Source: Davidsoniella eucalypti
Lineage: Eukaryota; Ascomycota; Sordariomycetes; Microascales; Ceratocystidaceae
Length of the DNA stretch: 31,445 nt
Direction of reading: 5' to 3'
Assembly (NCBI GenBank): GCA_004009845.1
Contig: RMBW01000196.1
Coordinates: forward strand, 1 to 31,445
Below are positions 28,187 through 31,445 of the stretch, piece by piece (within the stretch, counting starts at the first letter, position 1; each line of letters begins with the position of its first letter). The notes beneath the pieces are model-generated. The model made no database searches and was not told where the DNA came from. It saw only the letters and a list, made by a program, of their open reading frames with translations. Position numbers and translations under genes: made by a program.

Positions 28187-29478
28187 ATTCAACGATGGTG
28201 ACATGCTTCGCGGCGAAGTGGACTGGCTGAGTCAGGCAGTGCTTCGCTTCTTGTTGGGTTCGTACAGTGAATACGACGGATACGCACTGTTGGTCCTTCT
28301 TTGGTTTGCCCAAGACTCGGGTCAACTCCAGCGGCTTGATGCCATTGCTGTAGGCAAACTCCTTCGCGAAGTTCGCGACTTCGGACTTGGGGACGCCGTG
28401 CATGACCAGCCGTTGCCAGTCTTCCGGTTCCACGCAGTCCTTCCAGCCGAGGGGGCGCAGTTTTGCGAGCCACGTGGTCTTGGTTGAGAGCAGGTGGCGC
28501 TTGGCCGTCTCACTGCAGCATTTAATCATGACGTTGTTTTTCCGTGAGGTCCAAACCTCAATGGCTTTCATCTTTCCGTCATAGTTAACCAAGTCACGTA
28601 TGTGCTTGGGGGAAGGAATCTTGCCACCACCGATAAGCATCAGCGTGGTGCTCTGTGTAGTCTTAACAGAGGGGCTTGGACGTTTCGCGCGGGTCACCTT
28701 CTGCCAGCCTTCATCGGAGGCATCTGGGGCCGCGGCTTGCGGTTTTGTAGGGGGCGTCGCTTCGGTAGCTTGCGCCGGTTTAGTTGTTGAGGTGGTTGTA
28801 GTCTTGGGAGGCGCAGTGGTAGCGGTCTCCGCAGGTGAGGGGGTCGTGGCGTCAGTGACAGCCTTTGCCGGCTCAGTGACGGAAGAGGCAGGAGCCTTCT
28901 TCTTCTTCTTGTTCTTCTTTTTGTTGTTATTATCGATGTCTGCCTTCTTCGGCAGCGCTGGTGTGATTTGTGTGGTTTGAGTGGCCTTGACCACAGCAGA
29001 GAACAGTGCCTTGGATGAGGCAACCACGCTGCGGGCGCAGCTTCAATCGCCTTTTGCTTTGGTAGCGGCGATGGCGTGTCTGGATGTCCAGATCAGCCAG
29101 TTCCTGAGCAATCAGCAGCTGAAAGGTCTCGAATTTACGGTTTAAAGAGACCAGAGTTGAGGCCCCACGCATAATTTCTGCCACAGCGGCGGCAATGAGG
29201 GCGTCCGTGTTGTCAGGACCGACCCAGCGTGAAGCTTTCAGGCCCTTAGCCTCCTGGAATTTTTTTGAGGGGACTGGAGGGGAGCTCGGTAGCTCTACCT
29301 CCTCGAAACCACGTTTAACGGTGGTTTTTGTGTTGGTTGGGGTTAGGGTTTCAGTCCCGTGATTTGGAGTGGGGACAAGGCAGAGAGAGTCTGACGAAAA
29401 ATTTTGAGAAGCGGGGTCTCCCATACAAATATCGTCGACTTCCATCGACGACAGCACCGCGAGTGTTGGTCGCGCCAT
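28179..29478 (-). pseudogene. LINE ORF1, subtype B, two frameshifts
   Basis: ATG at 29478, stop TAG at 28181-28179. Very similar to L2 ORF1. Relative to L2 there are one-base losses near 29084 (ATTCC to ATCC) and near 29022 (GACGTAG to GCGTGG). The C-terminal 282 codons are open from 29027. The Lys/Asn-rich stretch and the RRM-like end (GGGKIPSPKHIRD, RLVMHGVP) are retained. Confidence 0.9.
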
Positions 29479-29597
29479 GGTGCATCCAGTATCAAAAGAG
29501 TCGTACGGATGAGGCGCGTATTTTAAAGGTAGATTGAGATGATTTGGGTCAGAAATGGTTGAAAGGTACCACTTGTGGAAAAGTATGTAGGAGGTTG

Positions 29598-30687
29598 CTA
29601 AGAAAGAATTGAAATAGTTAGCTTTGGTTTGAATTGAAATAGTTAGCTTTGGTTTTGATAATGGCATGGAAATACCTGTTTCGTTTTTCTTTGTACTCCG
29701 TCAGACAGATCTTATCCTTCTTCCATTGTCGTTCGGCTCTGAGAAACGACTTCCTCAATAGCTTGAGTTCGTCGTTCCACCAAGGCTTACTTCGGGGGCA
29801 GATGCGAGCCTTCGGCATCACCTCTGCGCAGGTATCCTGGATGGCGGCGGTTAGAATGGCCGCCAGATCCGGTCGAGTATCTCTTTTTTTGAGATTTTCT
29901 AATACTAATGCCTCCTTTTTTTTGAGGCTGTCTCTGAACTGTTTCCAGTCCGTTTTTTTCAAGTTAAATATTGTTTTTCCTTCTCTTTTTCGTTTTTTCG
30001 GGCGTCGTGGAACTGCAACTTAATGCACTGGTGATCCGAACCATGGAGACCTTCACACGTCCAACTAGTTTTCGTTTGCTTCATCTGCCCAGTGAGGAAG
30101 GCAAGATCGATGATTGATGTTTTCTGCGACCTGGTGGTGAAGAAAGTGCCTCTGTTGACCAGAGCATTCTCGGATCCACTACCAAGTCAGCATTGTTCCT
30201 CTGCAACCAACCAACGACTTCATCTGCATGCTGCGATTGCTCACAGTTCACAGACCACCATGGATGATGAGTGTTGAAGTCCCCGACGATGATGCCATTC
30301 CCAACCTGCCATTGCTGGACAAGCGGGTGCGGTAAAAGGGGCTGGGTCGGATGGTTGTAGAGGTTGACCAATAATGGTTGCGCGTCGATATGAAGTCTTA
30401 TGCATTGAAAGTCGCTGCTTGCGATGTCGAGAGGCTTTTCTATTGTGAAGTCAATGTCCTTTTGGATATAGGTCACGACTCTTGGTCTTGTTAGCAAAGT
30501 TAGAGCTGGTTTGACGGTGTGAAAGTTTTGGTGGTCCTGGAAAATCCATTTGCCTTCTTTTTGCCATACCCAGGGTTCCTGAATGCACAATATCTCAACT
30601 CCTGCCTTATTGCTAAGTCAAAGAGATGATCAAAATGCCTTTACGCTTTCCCTGATTGTGCTGAAATATCGTAAGTTTCCTAAACAT
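29598..30687 (-). pseudogene. LINE ORF2 N-terminal fragment (endonuclease region), frameshifted
   Basis: The start at 30687 overlaps the ORF1 stop. The endonuclease region is recognisable (CIQEPWVW, GDFNTHHPWW). One-base losses relative to L5 near 30630, 30600 and 30174 break the frame, and a 25-bp tandem duplication (29606-29655) lies near its end. It stops before the RT core. Confidence 0.9.
29606..29655. repeat. Perfect 25-bp tandem duplication near the L5/L6 junction
   Basis: 29606-29630 is repeated exactly at 29631-29655 (unit begins GAATTGAAAT and ends CTTTGGTTT). The unit occurs once at the same place in L1, L2 and L5. It lies only 8 bp from the point where L6 meets the 5' end of L5. 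Confidence 0.95.
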
Positions 30688-31405
30688 ATTCAACGATGGT
30701 GACATGCTTCGCGGCGAAGTGGACTGGCTGAGTCAGGCAGTGCTTCGCTTCTTGTTGGGTTCGTACAGTGAATACGACGGATACGCACTGTTGGTCCTTC
30801 TTTGGTTTGCCCAAGACTCGGGTCAACTCCAGCGGCTTGATGCCATTGCTGTAGGCAAACTCCTTCGCGAAGTTCGCGACTTCGGACTTGGGGACGCCGT
30901 GCATGACCAGCCGTTGCCAGTCTTCCGGTTCCACGCAGTCCTTCCAGCCGAGGGGGCGCAGTTTTGCAAGCCAGGTGGTCTTGGTTGAGAGCAGGTGGCG
31001 CTTGGCCGTCTCGCTGCAGCACTTGATCATGACATTGTTTTACGTGAGGTCCAAACCTCAATGGCTTTCATCTTTCCATCATAGTTAACCAAGTCACGTA
31101 TGTGCTTGGGGGAAGGAATCTTGCCACCACCGATAAGCATCAGCGTGGTGCTCTGTGTAGTCTTAACAGAGGGGCGGGCTGGTTTGCGCGGTTTAACTTG
31201 TTGCCAACCTTTATCAGAGTCGACTGAGGTTGGGGCATTGGTCGTGTTTTTATGTTCGCCAGGCGTGGATGGCTGATTTGATTTTGTCGCGTCTTTGTTT
31301 GTCGCGTCTTTGTTTGTTGGTGTTGTTTTGTCGAGTGACGCGTCGCGAGGCGCGTCAGTAGTGTTGGTGATCGGTGTTGAAGCCGTCTTGGAGGGCGCAG
31401 ATAAA
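30680..31405 (-). pseudogene. LINE ORF1 C-terminal fragment, A/B mosaic
   Basis: Upstream part (31405 to about 31180) matches L1 subtype A, including the repeated DATNK codons; downstream part (31170 to 30680) matches subtype B of L2/L5. A one-base loss near 31041 (TTTTT to TTTT region) breaks the frame. The N-terminus is absent. Confidence 0.88.
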
Positions 31406-31445
31406 ACCCTTCGACACTATGATAGCAACAATGCGTCCTGTCGCC
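31406..31445. other. Unassigned 40 bp at the right edge
   Basis: The LINE match of L6 ends at 31405. The remaining bases match none of the LINE or gypsy copies in the window. They could be G4 pol, which should continue after the L5/L6 insertion, or other sequence; too short to decide. Confidence 0.5.

Larger units (their letters stand above)
24189..29597 (-). mobile_element. L5: full-length Tad1/I-type LINE, ORF1 subtype B, intact ORF2
   Basis: Minus strand: 5' end near 29597-29595 (ACCTCC...), 5' UTR, ORF1 (29478-28179), ORF2 (28186-24344), T-rich 3' UTR and 22-nt poly(A) (24210-24189). The 3' flank is G4 pol; the 5' flank is another same-strand LINE piece (L6). No target duplication joins the two sides, so L5 and L6 are probably one composite insertion or a rearranged site. 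Confidence 0.95.
29598..31405 (-). mobile_element. L6: LINE 5' part (ORF1 to mid ORF2), mosaic ORF1, fused to the L5 5' end
   Basis: Minus strand: starts inside subtype-A ORF1 (31405, equivalent to about 1030 of L1), switches to subtype B at 31170-31179, passes the ORF1/ORF2 overlap (30687-30680) and the endonuclease, and ends in the region between endonuclease and RT at 29598, next to the 5' end of L5. It has no 3' end or poly(A) of its own. Confidence 0.9.

Noticed and set aside
29606..29655. 25-bp repeat as the target duplication of L5
   Set aside because: The two units are adjacent to each other rather than on either side of L5, and both lie within L6 sequence; the other flank of L5 is G4 pol.
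1..31445. Host genes, tRNA or rRNA genes between the elements
   Set aside because: After assigning the transposon pieces, the only unassigned stretch is 40 bp at the right edge, with no gene-like content.

Overview
This window looks like a pile-up of retrotransposons from a eukaryotic genome, most likely a fungus. I see no convincing host gene, tRNA, rRNA or bacterial-type feature. The fungal assignment is an inference. It rests on Tad1/I-group LINEs with an APE endonuclease, a reverse transcriptase (RT), an RNase H and a C-terminal CCHC knuckle, together with chromodomain Ty3/gypsy elements that appear to self-prime like Tf1. Almost every base belongs to one of seven LINE copies or fragments (named L0-L6) or to four Ty3/gypsy copies (G1-G4) plus two isolated LTRs.

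Layout, left to right: an inverted LINE ORF2 fragment (L0, 1-311); a full-length LINE (L1, +, 312-5759) sitting in the gag of gypsy G2 (-); G2 gag sequence (5760-6938); a complete gypsy G1 (+, 6939-18832) with identical 179-bp LTRs and a 5-bp target duplication ATGTG, itself carrying a full-length LINE (L2, +, 8261-13660, 14-bp target duplication) in its gag; the rest of G2 (gag N-terminus, leader and 5' LTR, -, 18838-19746) with a 45-bp LINE tail (L3) in that LTR; gypsy G3 (-, 19747-22141), into whose protease region G2 is inserted; an LTR of a third type (22142-22320) directly abutting a LINE 3' fragment (L4, 22321-23188); a piece of gypsy G4 (+, 23189-24188) with a solo LTR carrying an ATGCG duplication; a full-length LINE with intact ORF2 (L5, -, 24189-29597); and a same-strand LINE piece (L6, 29598-31405) fused to the 5' end of L5. 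The nesting reaches four levels: L2 in G1 in G2 in G3.

G1 and G3 form one gypsy family, G2 and G4 another. All share a hydrophobic-start Gag where the N-terminus is visible, a CCHC knuckle where that region is visible, and a Pol (PR-RT-RNase H-integrase-chromodomain, complete only in G1). Three RNA-level features recur across copies. (i) A self-priming site: 11 nt just after the LTR are complementary to a motif in the LTR that fits the predicted RNA 5' end. (ii) The leader carries a roughly 29-bp-period array of small hairpins whose stems vary by compensatory changes. (iii) A 6-bp hairpin lies three bases after the gag stop codon, with two compensatory pair changes between families, a T-run before the stop, and a -1 pol frame that is open through it. 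Items (ii) and (iii) are the best candidates for something not well described.

The LINEs also show modular evolution. L1 and L2/L5 have strongly different ORF1s but nearly identical ORF2s, and L6 is a mosaic with its switch point inside ORF1. ORF1 stop and ORF2 start overlap by 8 nt in every copy that keeps the junction. Most reading-frame breaks are single-base deletions, many in short homopolymers, so real decay and long-read consensus error cannot be separated from this sequence alone.
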